Assembly: GCA_029718625.1 (NCBI GenBank)
Contig: CM056380.1
Coordinates: 114,276,746 to 114,340,745, forward strand
Length of the DNA stretch: 64,000 bases
Reading direction: 5' to 3'
Source: Synaphobranchus kaupii
Lineage: Eukaryota; Chordata; Actinopteri; Anguilliformes; Synaphobranchidae
Part shown: one piece after another, positions 33,821-46,711 of the stretch
Numbering within the stretch: the stretch's first letter is position 1
Layout of the letters: every line of letters begins with the position of its first letter
Made by a program: the position numbers and the translations under genes
The notes under the pieces: generated by a model
Databases searched by the model: none
What the model was told of the DNA's origin: nothing
What the model saw: only the letters and a program-made list of their open reading frames with translations

Positions 33821-34999
33821 CACAGTTGAAGTCGGCCTCATGGACCTAGTTGACATACACTTAGGTTGAAGTCATTAAAACTAATTTTTCCAATAATTGT
33901 TTACAGACAGATTATTTCACTTTTAATTCACTATATCACAATTCCAGTGGGTCGGACGTTTACATACACTAAGTTGACTGTGCCTTTAAACAGCTTCGAA
34001 AATTCCAGAAAATTATGTCATGGCTTTAGAAACTTCTGATATGCTAATTAACATTATTTGAGTCAATTGGAGGTGTACCTGTGGATGTATTTTCAGGCCT
34101 ACCTTCAAACTCAGTGCCTCTTTGCTTGACATCATGGGGAAAATCAAAAAGAGATCAGCCAAGACAATTGTGGACCTCCACAAGCCTGGTTCATCCTTGG
34201 GAGAAATTTCCAAACGCCTGAAGGTACCATGTTCGTCTGTACAAACAATAGTACGCAAGTATAAACACCATGGGACCACGCAGCCTTCATACCGCTCAGG
34301 AAGGAGACGCATTCTGTCTCCTAGAGATTAATGTGCTTTGGGGCAAAAAGTGCAAATCAATCCCAGAACAACAGCAAAGGACCTTGTGAAGATGCTGGAG
34401 GGAACAAGTACAAAAGTATCTATATCCACAGTAAAACGAGTCCTATATCGACAAAACCTGAAAGGCTGCTCAGCAAGGAAGAAGCCACTACTCCAAAACC
34501 GGCATAAAAAAGCCAGACTACAGTTTGCAAAAGTCAAGGTATTGGAGTGGCCAATCCAAAGTCCTGACCTCAATCCAATCGACAATTTGTGGACAGAACT
34601 GAAAAAGCATGTGCGAGCAAGGAGGCCTACAAACCTGACTCAGTTACACCAGTTCTGTCAAGAGGAATGGGCCAAAATTCCAGCAACTTATTGTGAGAAG
34701 CTTGTGGAAGGCTACCCGAAATGTTTGACCCAAGTTAAACAATTTAAAGGCAATGCTACCAAATACTAACAGAGTGTATGTAAACTTCTGACCCACTGGG
34801 AATGTGATGAAAGAAATAAAAGCTGAAATAAATCATTATCTCTACTATTATTCTGACATTTCACATTCTTAAAATAAAGTTGTGAGCCTAACTGACCTAA
34901 AACAGGGAATGTTTACTAGGATTAAATGTCAGGAATTGTGAAAAATTGAGTTTAAATGGATTTGGCTAAGGTGTATGTAAACCTTCGACTTCAACTGTA
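33821..34999 (+). mobile_element. Sleeping Beauty-type Tc1 transposon, internally deleted
   Basis: It begins CAGTTGAAGTCGG (33823) and ends CGACTTCAACTGTA with TA at the right border; the left border TA is degraded. It carries IR/DR ends. The inner direct repeat on the left has GTGGGTCGGACGTTTACATA near 33947, and its counterpart is GTATGTAAACTTCTGACCCA near 34776; the right outer repeat has GGTGTATGTAAACCTTCGAC. Length is 1.18 kb against about 1.6 kb for an intact salmonid-type element, so about 400 bp are missing from the catalytic region. Confidence 0.92.
34134..34769 (+). pseudogene. Sleeping Beauty-type transposase, stop and core deletion
   Basis: The frame opens with [20 protein letters not shown] and has a paired-like helix-turn-helix ([18 protein letters not shown]). 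A GRRR basic linker follows, then an in-frame stop at 34329-34331 after SPRD. It resumes in the same frame through a second helical region (TTAKDLVKML, ISTVKRVLYRQNLKG) to LQFAKVK. There it jumps in frame to LEWPIQSPDLNPIDNLW, which holds the last acidic residue position (LNPID; Tc1 relatives have LNPIE). The first two catalytic aspartates are deleted. The C-terminus ends GNATKY-stop. It cannot be catalytic. Confidence 0.9.
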
Positions 35000-36796
35000 C
35001 ATATAATCCTTATACACGTATTTTAAATCAAGGATTAACAATTACAAATTAAAGAAACGCACTGGAAGCGGAAATTGTTGTATGTAATCGCAGCATACCT
35101 ATCCGGTTTGGAGCCTGTAGCGCACGCAGCTGCATTGCCACCTCAGCTTGAGGAACAGAGAAAGTATTCATTAGTCTCTGACGCCATCAGAACACCATGG
35201 TAACTCTCGTAAACTACAGTTACTCGAAATTCAGATAAGCACAGTGAGCCATTTATTTTAGCGAGACACTGTTTCGGGGGGCACGGCACCCAATCACGTA
35301 TTTACCCTAGCCTGTTACATTGTACAGAACAACACAGGCCAGGAGGCTAATATAAATAGCTCATTGTTTTCGATCTTAAATAGACATGTACAAACCACTA
35401 TTGATTAACACGAGAAAGGGTGCGCATCAAAAGAGGGAGCTCGACATAATTCTTTCGAAGTGTCAAGAAAGTTGTGGTAGTGCACATACATGCAGCCGTT
35501 TGTAATATAAAGGAAAAGAATGATAATTAATTTGTCTTCATTAACGCCAATTACATCACTGTTACACGCATGGTAGCCTATCGGGGAAGAGCCTATATAC
35601 TCAATGAATCAACGCGCAAGGCACCGTTAGCCTACTGCTGGCGGTGAAAAGTGACATAATCTCAAAGGGCCACCTCGCGCTGCAATGTAGACAGTCGCGA
35701 GATAACGGACAGAGTGATGTAGGGGCTTTTTCATAAACTACCTATTTATATTAGGGTGTGCTCAGTGTCGGAAAATACGGATTTTCAATGCACATGTTGA
35801 TATTCATGGGGTGGGGGGTCAATCAAATCTAATATTACACTTGAATAATGCACATGCTATTCTTTTTTTTTATTATTGCAGAGAAAACATTAATTGCTCT
35901 GGTGTAGCCAATTGAAGATTCCGCTTTTTACAATAAGAGTAGGCTATATACAGTAACATATGTGTTTGCTACTATTTCAATGTGCGTTCTTGGGATTTCA
36001 AAACTTATTTTCAAGAAATAGGCTACTGTAGACAGTGTTAGACCAGTTCTGTTTTACAAAATGTAGACGAGTTATATTGTTGCTGCATAAATTCACAAAA
36101 TCCCATCTATGCAATTCTGCACAAGAAAGAGAATCAGATTAGGTGAACCAGGTAGGCTATGAGAAGACAAAATACGGTGCTCACCAGTCAGATTAAATTG
36201 GACATGATAATTAGCCCACACATATGTATCATATTGATTCAGTCTAGCAAAGGCTGTCGAGATGGACAGACATTTTTTAAACAGGGGGAAATAAAGCTTA
36301 CCACGTTTGCACCGAAGCCGGATAAAACCCAGCCGGATAGTCTCCAACAGAAACTGCTTCTAAGTGCACAAGACATCCCGGCGAATGGTTACACACTCGT
36401 ACTCTACTGCCATCTGTCTCTGGATTCTTATATTTAAAAGCCTTTTGAAGTCAAGAATAGCAATTACTTTCCCTTAGAAGTCCATTCATAGAGCAGTTGA
36501 AAGAGATACGTGTATCCAAGTGACAGGGAACTCCGGGACTCAAGTCATGTCGAAAGATATACCAGAATAAAAATGCAGTTTATCGTGATTCGAAGACTCC
36601 GTCTACCGCTCTCTCTGGCAAGGATACGACCGGTTCGCATAAATCTGAGTGGCTACATATGACGCGAAAGCGGTAGCCTAATCTTATTTGGCTAAACACA
36701 AACGGTGAAGCAAATCTTTATTAGCCGACCCTACATCAGGGTAATCTGTGCCGCCAGTGGAGAAGCACATCGTCCGCGCGTGCTCATGACCTGCAC
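35000..36796. other. Unassigned stretch
   Basis: No supported gene. A minus frame at 36093-36347 and plus frame at 36159-36437 lack known domains. Confidence 0.4.
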
Positions 36797-36849
<53 letters not shown>

Positions 36850-36852
36850 ACA

Positions 36853-36895
<43 letters not shown>

Positions 36896-36905
36896 AGAGA
36901 GAGCA
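36797..36905. repeat. Compound (CT)n-(CA)n-(GA)n microsatellite
   Basis: About 48 bases of (CT)n, then about 45 bases of (CA)n, ending with AGAGAGAGAG. Confidence 0.95.
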
Positions 36906-39900
36906 TTTAATTAGGGTCTCGATGGCTCCTCAGAATCCAACACCAGGTTTCAGGAATTACAATTAAAACATTACGCTGTCCAGCAGACGTTGTAGCTGTA
37001 AGGCTGTAATTTAGTGAGACCACGTCAATTACTTAATAAACGGGAACATAGGCTATTTGCACGATAATGGCCTTGGAGTTTAATCACTAGACGCCAGGGA
37101 ATTCCAGTGCATCTCTTCACGGAATGAGATTATATAAAATCCAGCTCATTCATAAACCCAAGGAACACGCCTAATTTTTCATCAATCATAACCTAACAGA
37201 GTCTTTTTTTCCTTGTTAATTTCATATTTTCCTAAAGTCAGGGCAGCATAATAAAGACCAATGTTTATATAACATTGATATATATTTTATTCAGATTCAC
37301 CATTGCGACATCACCGGACATCCATAACACGCAAGTTGAAGGGAAGGGAGGGGAGCTTCCGCTGTCCACTCCATGGCCTGGTACCATTCATACAAAAATT
37401 GCCAGACCCAATCTTAAAACCTCTTAGATCCTCCAATCTTGGATTGTATAAATAAAGTTCAAAGCATCGTTGTTAGAAATTGAATGATGTGGTTACATTG
37501 CATAAAAGGTTCATAATGACCAGGATTCAATTCAAAGAAGTGAGCAATGCGGACGTTAGTCTGACGGTCTTTTCGATGTTAAAAATATGACTATGTAAAG
37601 CGCGCCGGCTAATTAGAATTCCTCCGTCATCTTAAAAACAAGGCGCTCAGCCAAATTGAACCTTCAAAACCTCGAATGCAAGTCAGCTTGTTCTGATATT
37701 AAGCGAGCTTTGCCTTAGAGCCGGCTAATAATCTTGAGTCGAAGAGGAAGAAGCGTTAAGTGAGAAGTCAAAAGGCAGTGTGCATTGGCGTATGTTTAAG
37801 AAGCATATGTTCCGGAAGTTTAATATGTCTCATCTGAGTGTAAGACGATCAACCTAAATACACTTCCTCTAATGAGCGTTCAGGCATCCTTCCGAATTAT
37901 GTGGGGATGGTGAGCCATTGGCAGTCAATCTGCGGGTTATTCATTGTGCAATTACAGTCATTTTAAAGTGTCAGCCATGGACATTTGTATAGGTTTAGAG
38001 TTTAAAGTTAATATTATGATAACCTTTGTTTTACTAGGATTCCTCATTGGGATTGGGTACAACAGAGCAGAATAGAGCAAAGAAAAATATCAAGCTCACA
38101 CAAGACAATCTAAAAATGCATACAATATCATCATTCCACGAAAACAAACATCCAAAATGTATGTAATACAATGTACTGTAATACAATTGTGATTGATAAT
38201 TTAATGTAATGTGATGTAATGGAGAGTAACGTTTGATCGTAGGCATATATTGGCTTATGCTGTTATAACTGTCATTGTTCCTGCTATACATCACTTGGCT
38301 GCATCAATTTAAGACCTTTTTTTGCCACAAAGCTGACACAAACAATTTGAAAATAAAATAATTAATGTTACTAATGTTATATCAGTTGTGAACCTGACAC
38401 CTCTTTCCTTCAAGCCCCATAAAACCATTTTCATAGCAGATATTCGCTTCCCAAGGAGACTGCAAGTAATTATTAAATTATTTGTTGTCAACGATTTCCA
38501 TCAAAACTTCATTTTAAGTAGTGACCTTTAATTCTCAGGAGGAATCAGAATGCGTTTGTCCTGAGGTTGCGATTCAATTGAAGGCCCCTCCCCTCTCAGA
38601 CAAACCCCCTACCCATTCCAAGGCCCATCCCACACCTCCCATCAGACTCTCTATGATCCCGAACAGTCTGACACCCTGGTGTGGCATAAGTCTAGCAAAC
38701 TTATGCTTTGCTAATGAATCAATCATCAGTTACTAGTTTTGACAAATCATGATCTTGTGCAGGCGTGGCTCTAATTGGTGGTGGTGATTCAAGTCACTGG
38801 CAGAAACTTGCTAGAATAAAATCAGTCAGATTTGGTTCCACTAAAATCTTGCAAACTGTAACTTCCCTTTCCAGATGTTCCAGAGATAGACATCTTTCCA
38901 GATGTTCCAGAGACAGAATATCTGGTGTTGGGAGTAGCCTCTCCATAAACAGATAAAGTCTTTGCCTTAGCCTATTAATGAGACCCCTCCCATTCTGATA
39001 ATGTCTCCCCCTGATAATAAAAGGCCCTTCACCTGGTCAGGAGCGTAACATTCAAGTCATTTGCCTTGGTAGCTTATTTGCCATATTACAAACATGACTA
39101 AATTATATGTATACATTAATTGTTGAGATTTTGAGGGTAGGTTGCGTGTAGCACACAGTTTTGTGTACTAGCAATGTCAGCTGACTAGCTACATTGCTAG
39201 CTAGCAAGTGAACTAATGTGGTCAACTGGCTTGTCCACACTATGCTCGTCTATAAACACAAGTGAACAGAAATTATGTTTAGGAACCTAATCACATGTTT
39301 CCCACTCCTGATATTTCCAAGCTAAGAATATTTACCATGGCTCATTTTTGACCAGTACTAAGAATGGTAGTTCATGAGGCCTTATTCTAATTTGTCATAA
39401 ATGGAGTTCCTTGTGTCATACATGCTATAGCACTCCCTGTATTTAATAACATTTAGCCAAAACAGGTGTTGGATTTTGACTTATGAATGAACACTTTTTA
39501 GAATATTGGGACCTGTTTTTACGCAAGTCCTCTATGTCAGTGGGTTTATACAAACTATATAGGCTTGTTTGTGATATCACAACCACAAGTAGCTTATTTA
39601 AGGTTCTTAACTGACTTAGAGCCAATCACTGAATCGCATAGCACCGGTGGGAAACCTCAACTTAATTTGTATAGCTATAGTGAACAATGCTGTTGCTGGC
39701 TCTTACTGTGTCTGACATGCCTAGACTGGGCTGACTTCAAAACTGCATTACACCTACGGGAGCTGTCCAGAGTGCTGAATTATGAATTATTGCTTCTGTT
39801 ATGGAATTGAAGGGTTTCTCAGTCCTGTTCTGGTACTCACCATGCATTTTGTTGCTCTAACAGTTTTCGGAATCATATTCGATTGACCTGCTGATTTTAT

Positions 39901-41334
39901 TGAACCAATCTGCGTACCAATCGTGTGATAGCTGTTACATTTGAAGGAAATGCATGGTTTACTAAGGTATGTGTGTTTACACAGTTTTAAATAAAATGTA
40001 CATGTTGAAAAGTAGATTGTAACATTATTAGGTTGTGGCCCTTAAATAAATAAACACATTTTGTATTCAACCAAATTGAATGAGATGTCCATTTTAGTGT
40101 TTAGTGTTTAGTTTAGTGATTTAACTAGTAATTAGGATTTACACAGGCAGCTGGGCAGTTATTAGCAAAGGTATGTTGAATAAGTCTCAACCGACCACGT
40201 ATTAACACATCTCCAATAACTCATTATTTTACACACAAAACAATGCATTCTGTCAATTGTGAAGAATGTTAAATAAAGCTTAGTGCTAAATTAACCGCAT
40301 AGGTACACCTGATTCATTAAAAGATGACAGAAAGAAAAATGAATACAGAACTGCCATAATCAGAAATAGTAACTCAGAAGTGGACTCCATAGGCTGGCCA
40401 CTGCATATTCAAAACAAGGAATATTCAAAGATTAATCACATAGTGGAAGAGGTATTATCAGTTTACTTTGTTCACAAAAGTCCTTGTAAATTTATTTGAC
40501 CACACATTCATTTTACCCATCCAACTTACACAGCCTATTAAAAAAACTGCCAAGGTGGGGTTTCTGTGCTGTGTAAATGAGAATAAACCATTGCTATTGG
40601 AAAGCACTGCCATATACTCATACGAGTAACATTCTGTTTGTTTCCTGTTTGCAATAAATTCCTGTAATCCAGGTGGATTTATAGAGTTGAATTCTACGTG
40701 GTGACAAGCACCACTAGGAATATTTTTGAGGAGGGTTCCATGATATCCAGAATACTAAGACAGCCTTATTCCCTCAGCCGCTGGATAAAATTGCAAAGCC
40801 CATGTGAAACTAATAGACCTTCTTTCTGAGATGGGTCTGAAACCTGTTCTGAAGAAACAAATGGTCCGAGACAGAGGGAACCGCAGTGGAGATAGTCTGC
40901 ATCTCTCATGCTTCCCACTACTTTGAGTCTTCAAGATTGAATACACCCTTTCATAAAGTGAGCTATCCAATTCCGCTGTCCTTGTATCATGAATATTGAA
41001 AGGAATGTGTTGGGATAATGAAGGGGAGAAACATTCCACTGAACTGTTTTGTTTATTTATGTGGCAATCTAATAAAACCTGACACCGTGTCATTTCCACA
41101 TGCAACCGTGTTCATCTTTTTTGTTTTAATTTGCTGCGTACTTACAATTTCCCCTAATACGTTCTGCATAAAAGCTGTCTGCCTTAGAATGGCTTCAATT
41201 TAAAAATCTTGTTATTTTCAGTTGATTGTTTTGTTCACCCCTGTAATGACATTTCAACAAAAAATATAGAATTATTGGTCCATGTACAGCTGAAATTTAA
41301 TTAAACATTGCCACAATAATCTACACAATGTCTC
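36906..41334. other. Long low-repeat stretch, no gene seen
   Basis: I found no exon or element I can name. Composition is even and free of transposon ends between about 36950 and 37960, where blocks such as 37080-37210 and 37560-37780 could be conserved regulatory elements (inference). A 27-bp tandem duplication lies at 38867-38920. Short frames at 38034-38294, 38521-38736, 39565-39810 and 40755-41105 have no recognisable domain. Confidence 0.4.
38867..38920. repeat. Two 27-bp tandem repeats
   Basis: CTTTCCAGATGTTCCAGAGA plus TAGACAT is followed directly by a near-identical second copy. Confidence 0.8.
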
Positions 41335-41383
41335 TCTCTCTCTCTCTCACGCACGCACGCACGCACACACACACGCACACGCC
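41333..41383. repeat. (CT)n-(ACGC)n-(AC)n microsatellite
   Basis: CTCTCTCT followed by ACGCACGCACGC and CACACACACGCACACGC. Confidence 0.9.
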
Positions 41384-43469
41384 CTTTTGGAAAGGGTACA
41401 CATGCATAGTTGTAACAATATTAACTGATTATCTGAACAAACATTCCCTGATCAATGCTGCCTCAGGATGTTGTCCATTCCATTCATAACCTCTGCTTCT
41501 CCTAGGTGACAAGTTGCATTTTGTGAAAAGCCAGGTAACTGGAGCACAAAAATAACTCGCTATGCCTTTACACAGTGAGCCAGCAGGAGAAGTCTGAGCA
41601 TTACCCTGAACTGTACTGCTAATCCTCATGCCTACATGTCCCATGATACCCTGGGTTCTCACATCCCTCTGCTACCTGCTGGTTTAGATTATTTGCTGTG
41701 CAACCCCAGGCAGGAACAGTCTAGAGAATTTATTAGAGATTCCAATGTCTTCCAAAAGGGTTCACTCAGTTTATGGTATTGTACAACCTGATAGGGAATT
41801 TAATTGTAGTTGCACAACATTAAATATAAATATCAAAGTATTATTTTATGGTAAACATATTCCCCACTTATTTTTAGACAGGCATAACTGAAATAAATAC
41901 ACAATGAATGCACGCCAAGATGTGTGTGTATTCTTCTGTGTGTTAACAGGCATTTTTATATTACAAAAATTACACTTGCGATCAGGTATTCAAGAATACA
42001 CATTTGTAGCACAGAAAAGCACCAATATACATTAATTAAGGTAACAAGAATACCGATAAGCATGTCATTACAAATAACTCTCCCTGCTCTCAACAGACTC
42101 AGACAGCCTCCTGTGTAGTGAACATCTTTCCCAAAAATGAGGCCCCTCCGGGTGGCATTTTGCACGTACGATGCACCGGGATGAGAGAGTTTCTCAGAAA
42201 AATACATTATCCCCACCAGACGGTAGCTTTCTCAAATACCTCAACCGCTTAGGTCATGGATAACTGCAAAATCTGAATCAAATCTATCAGAGAAAAGACC
42301 AGTGTAGCCCTGACTATAAAAGAAGAAAAATACCCTCAGGAAATTAGCGAGATAAAATAAGCCATTTGCTTAATGCTAAAACCTGATATGACAGTTTCCT
42401 CTACATCTAAGTAGTTACACCATTTTCAGGTAAGTATTTCCATATTCCCCATTAAAAGTACTTTTTTAAATATTTAAAAACATATCCTTTGGCCAGCTAT
42501 TTGCTTGGTACAGGACCAACATCTCTACACAAACCTCTGGCTATGAGTTCCTGTCTTTTGCTTCGCACATTCTATCCCCATAGAGGGAAGGAAATTGATT
42601 ATGAAACAATGCACACAATGAAATAACAAGTTTTGATAATTTCCATACACCAGAAATTACATAAGGAATATAATTTTACATTTGGCTTATTATGAAGATG
42701 TGAAGTTCATATTTGCATTACTTAATTTTAAACTGAAACAAAAGCGATTATCAGTGAGGTCTAAATTCATAGAATTGGACATGAAAGAATCATACAATGT
42801 AGACATGACACTAGTGTATATAATGGCTTATGCTGAATGGACAGGATCGGCCATGATAGATTGGAACTGTCAAATTAAACCAATCAGAACAGCTGTATTG
42901 AGGCACCATAAGCATCTAATCTTGTTGATTGATGCCATGTTTTATTAAAACAGCTTAGGATGAAAGGTAGATCTGTTCATTCATGCATTGAAAATGAGAA
43001 ACAATAACAAGATCATCTTAGACGGTTTCCAAATAGGATTTGGGGAAAAAAGCAAATATTAATAATAAATGACACACTAACTCTTCCACTAGCTGTAAAA
43101 AAAAAAAACAGGGTCAATAGAAAAAAAGCAATGTTTCCTTCTCGAGCGCAGCCTTCTTGTTAGTTTCCACATGGGTTTTTGGTTGGAGCAACATTTCAAT
43201 CATTTTGATAAACAATTGCTGAATCACCACCAATGCTGTACTTCACTCAACATCCTGCCTCTCCTGCCTGAGGATGAAGTGAGATACAGGCAGAGAGACT
43301 GCATTTGCGTTCACAGAGAAACGGTCAAAAGGGGGGTCAAAGGTCATTCTCTCCCCCTCATTTCTACACACTGCAATCCACACCGCCTGTGGAAATAACT
43401 CATTATCTTCATCCATTTCAAATGAAAGAGCAAAGTTTGGACTGATTTTTTTGGCCGTCTTGGTCACAG
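41384..43469. other. Unassigned stretch
   Basis: No supported gene. Frames at 41429-41662, 41956-42216 and 42682-42948 have no known domain. Confidence 0.4.
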
Positions 43470-43524
43470 ACAGAGACACGCACACACGCTAACACACATG
43501 CACTCACGTACGTACACACGCACG

Positions 43525-43561
<37 letters not shown>

Positions 43562-43582
43562 GTGTGTACACACGCACACACT

Positions 43583-43665
<83 letters not shown>

Positions 43666-43685
43666 GTGCACGCACACACGCACGC
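43470..43685. repeat. Compound alternating purine-pyrimidine repeat
   Basis: (CA)n with ACGC steps, then a CACACTCACACGTGTGTAC switch into (GT)n, then TATATATATGTGTGTG, a (TA)n run of about 28 bases and CACACACGTGCACGC. The CA and GT arms make it self-complementary. Frames on both strands here are artefacts. Confidence 0.95.
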
Positions 43686-44894
43686 GGCAGCATCTGCTTA
43701 TTGATCGGAATGAGCCATCACTTTTCTCCCCATTAGTCCCATTTCTCTTTCTCAAAGTATTAATGGAAAAATTGGCCTGTATGTTTCTATGCCATGGCTC
43801 TAATAATAGCCAAAAATCCATCATTCTCTATCCATCCCTGTGTTAAAAAGGATTTTATATTATTTACAGTTCACAGACAAATTTGGACCATATGAGATAC
43901 TGTATATATGTGCTGTTAAATTATGCCCAGTAACTTTTATGCCCAGTTGCATATTTTTTTTTTTTTTTTACATATTTGAACACACAATGTGCATTAAAAT
44001 ATTACATTTATTTAATTACTAAACAAAACGTTGTGGTCATTTTAGAGACAATATCTAAGAATGGCTAATTGTAAAATGTGTTACTCATAGTTACCATGGT
44101 GATTCGATGGTATGTCCCCTCATTCACTGAGAATAAGTTAAACAAAGTGTACATTTTGGTAGCTAGAATAAGCTGTATTGTTGGCTCCACAGGAACAGTT
44201 GTTGACTTTTGTATGATTCTGAATAGGCACAAATTGAAAGTAATATAGTTATAATATAATAATATAATATATTGAACTTGCAAACAGAGAAATACATTTT
44301 TGCAGCGATGACACTGGAAATATAATGCATTGATGCAGTCTATATTCAAATGCTTCTAGCTACATTTGTCAAAGAAAAACAAGACAATGGCATAACTTAA
44401 AACATACAAATTGGATGTTCTTTATTTCACAGAAAACAAAAGGCACAGATATATGGCGATAAATCTCTAGAAATAAAAATCCACAGCTTGAGACAAAGCT
44501 GTTGGTTCAATGGTGGCAAACGCCTTCGCACTGTGCAAGTTGAATCTTAGAGCTTGTATATGGTCACATCTGCTGAGGAGGGTAGCTTCATTACGGCCTG
44601 ATACTTGCATTTACTACAGGAAAAAAGCCTCGAAATGAAGCTGAAACTGTCAGGCCTGACGTGGGAAATGAAGAACGAGCCAGTGTTAAATACTGTACCT
44701 GCATAAACACATGCTCCTCCTCCTGTGACATCATGCCTCATGATCCACCACCACTCAACCTGAATCTCTTCCCTAAACTACAGTATAATCTGACTTGCAT
44801 GAAATAATAAAATAAGAATTTTTTTTCCAGTTCATCATAAAGGAACTTGAGCTGTTTGGGTGTGGTGGCGTGAAGAAAGTTTCTACCCAGAGGC
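43686..44894. other. Unassigned AT-rich stretch
   Basis: No gene supported; a T13-type run occurs near 43956-43969. Confidence 0.4.
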
Positions 44895-45080
44895 AAAATC
44901 AAATCACATAAAATGTAGTTGTATAGCGCACGTTGTCACAATGCACTTTATAGCAGACCCTGGCCTGAATACAACCCCTATAAAGCAGAAAGAGAGTGAC
45001 AGAGCCAATGAGCATATACCTTAGTGGGAGACGAATAGGAAGAAACCATGAGAGGATCCAGAGTAAAGATATATAACCTA
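44895..45080 (-). repeat. L2-like 3'-end-type dispersed repeat
   Basis: It begins AAAATCAAATCACATAAAAT and GTATAGCGCACG, passes through CAGACCCTGGCCTGAATACA and has AGGAAGAAACCATGAGAGGA. The layout parallels 7831-8035, so the two are probably copies of one dispersed family. Confidence 0.45.
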
Positions 45081-45567
45081 CGTATGAGTCAGAGGAGGAT
45101 GAGTTGGTGTTTGCTGTTTGACTTCGGTTTATTCCTACTGTAATTTGACATTTTGAACAAAGGATTGTTATTTTGTGAAAGAAAATGGATGGTTACGTTT
45201 CTAAAAGGCACAGGGATGTAAAGGCAATGTCTCAAAACAGTCAGTGCACGGTTGCCTTAACCCTTGTGTGGTGTTCGGGTCTGTGGGACCCGTTTTCAAT
45301 GTTTACTAAAAGAAAAATGATACAATTAATTATTTTTTCAACCTGAGACTCATTGGCCTTGGCTCATTTTCTGTGATGAACATGTAAAAGAACACATTTT
45401 CATTGAGTGCACACTGTGCACCCCCCTACACATTTATATTACATATGTGGTGTTTGGGTCCACTGGACCCGATGGTAATACAAGTGTAGAAATTGTAGGT
45501 GAAAACAAGTACACATAGTAAAAATGAAACAAAAACCTTCACTATGTCTTCCTACTACATGGGCCTG

Positions 45568-45719
<152 letters not shown>

Positions 45720-45998
45720 TTGTTCCTTTAGATTTGCAGCATGTTTCATAGATTGAACACGATCCTCTCCACCATTTTATAGGCATTATTGGGACAAATG
45801 CCTAGTCCCATCACCACCCCCCACACCCACCCAAGCTCCCCCAATACACCCCAACACACACACACACACACAAAAGGTTACAACATAGCATTGAGAACCT
45901 GTCTGCTCCCTCATTTTTCCGCACTTTTCACCATAGTGTGTGACACTACACAATGTCTTGCGGGAACCTGCATAATGTTATTTCAAAACAATCTAAAC

Positions 45999-46191
45999 CA
46001 GGGCTGCCCAACCCTGTTCCTGGAGATCTACCGTCCTGTATGTGTTCATTTCAACCCTAATTTTGCACACCTGATTCTACTAATTAGTAGCTCAATCAGA
46101 TCTCTAGCTGTTGAATGAGGTGTGCTTTGTTAAGGTTGGAGTGAAAACCTACAGGACGGTAGATCTCCAGGAACAGGGTTGGGCAGCCCTG
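45999..46191. mobile_element. hAT-type MITE, 193 bp, nested in the piggyBac element
   Basis: The ends CAGGGCTGCCCAACCCTGTT and the perfect inverse AACAGGGTTGGGCAGCCCTG extend into about 50-base arms with CCTGGAGATCTACCGTCCTG. A perfect 8-bp target duplication ATCTAAAC lies at 45991-45998 and 46192-46199. The copy looks young compared with 26084-26387. Confidence 0.95.
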
Positions 46192-46711
46192 ATCTAAACA
46201 TTCTATATTTTCTCGCACACTACCCCAGCTGCAAATTGGGGGAGGGACACAACAAATAAATAGCTTTGCATGTGTGGCTCCTTACAAGAATCGATCAGTA
46301 TGGCAAAAATAATCTCTGCTCACCCTCATGTGGTGTGTAGACCGGCATGAATTTGTGTTCAAAATTTGTCATTCCAATTTGTTCAGTTCAAAGCAATAAA
46401 CATCAATAGTGAGGAAAACCTTGTTTCATTTATATTTGTTCAAGATAAACATGATTTATTCCTCCCATGTCTTGATTATAATTTTTTTTATACAAAAATC
46501 ACATTTTATCACAAACATTACCAATTATTATCAATATTAACCATATATGCTGTCTATATTGCTTGTAATTGAGATAAAGTCTATATCTGTGAAGTATTTT
46601 TACATAAATTGTTATGGCTTTATTGTTTTAAAAACCCAATAATGTTGTGGGTCCACCAGACCCGCGAACACTGGGTGAGTAACGAAAACATGAACACCAC
46701 ACAAGGGTTAA

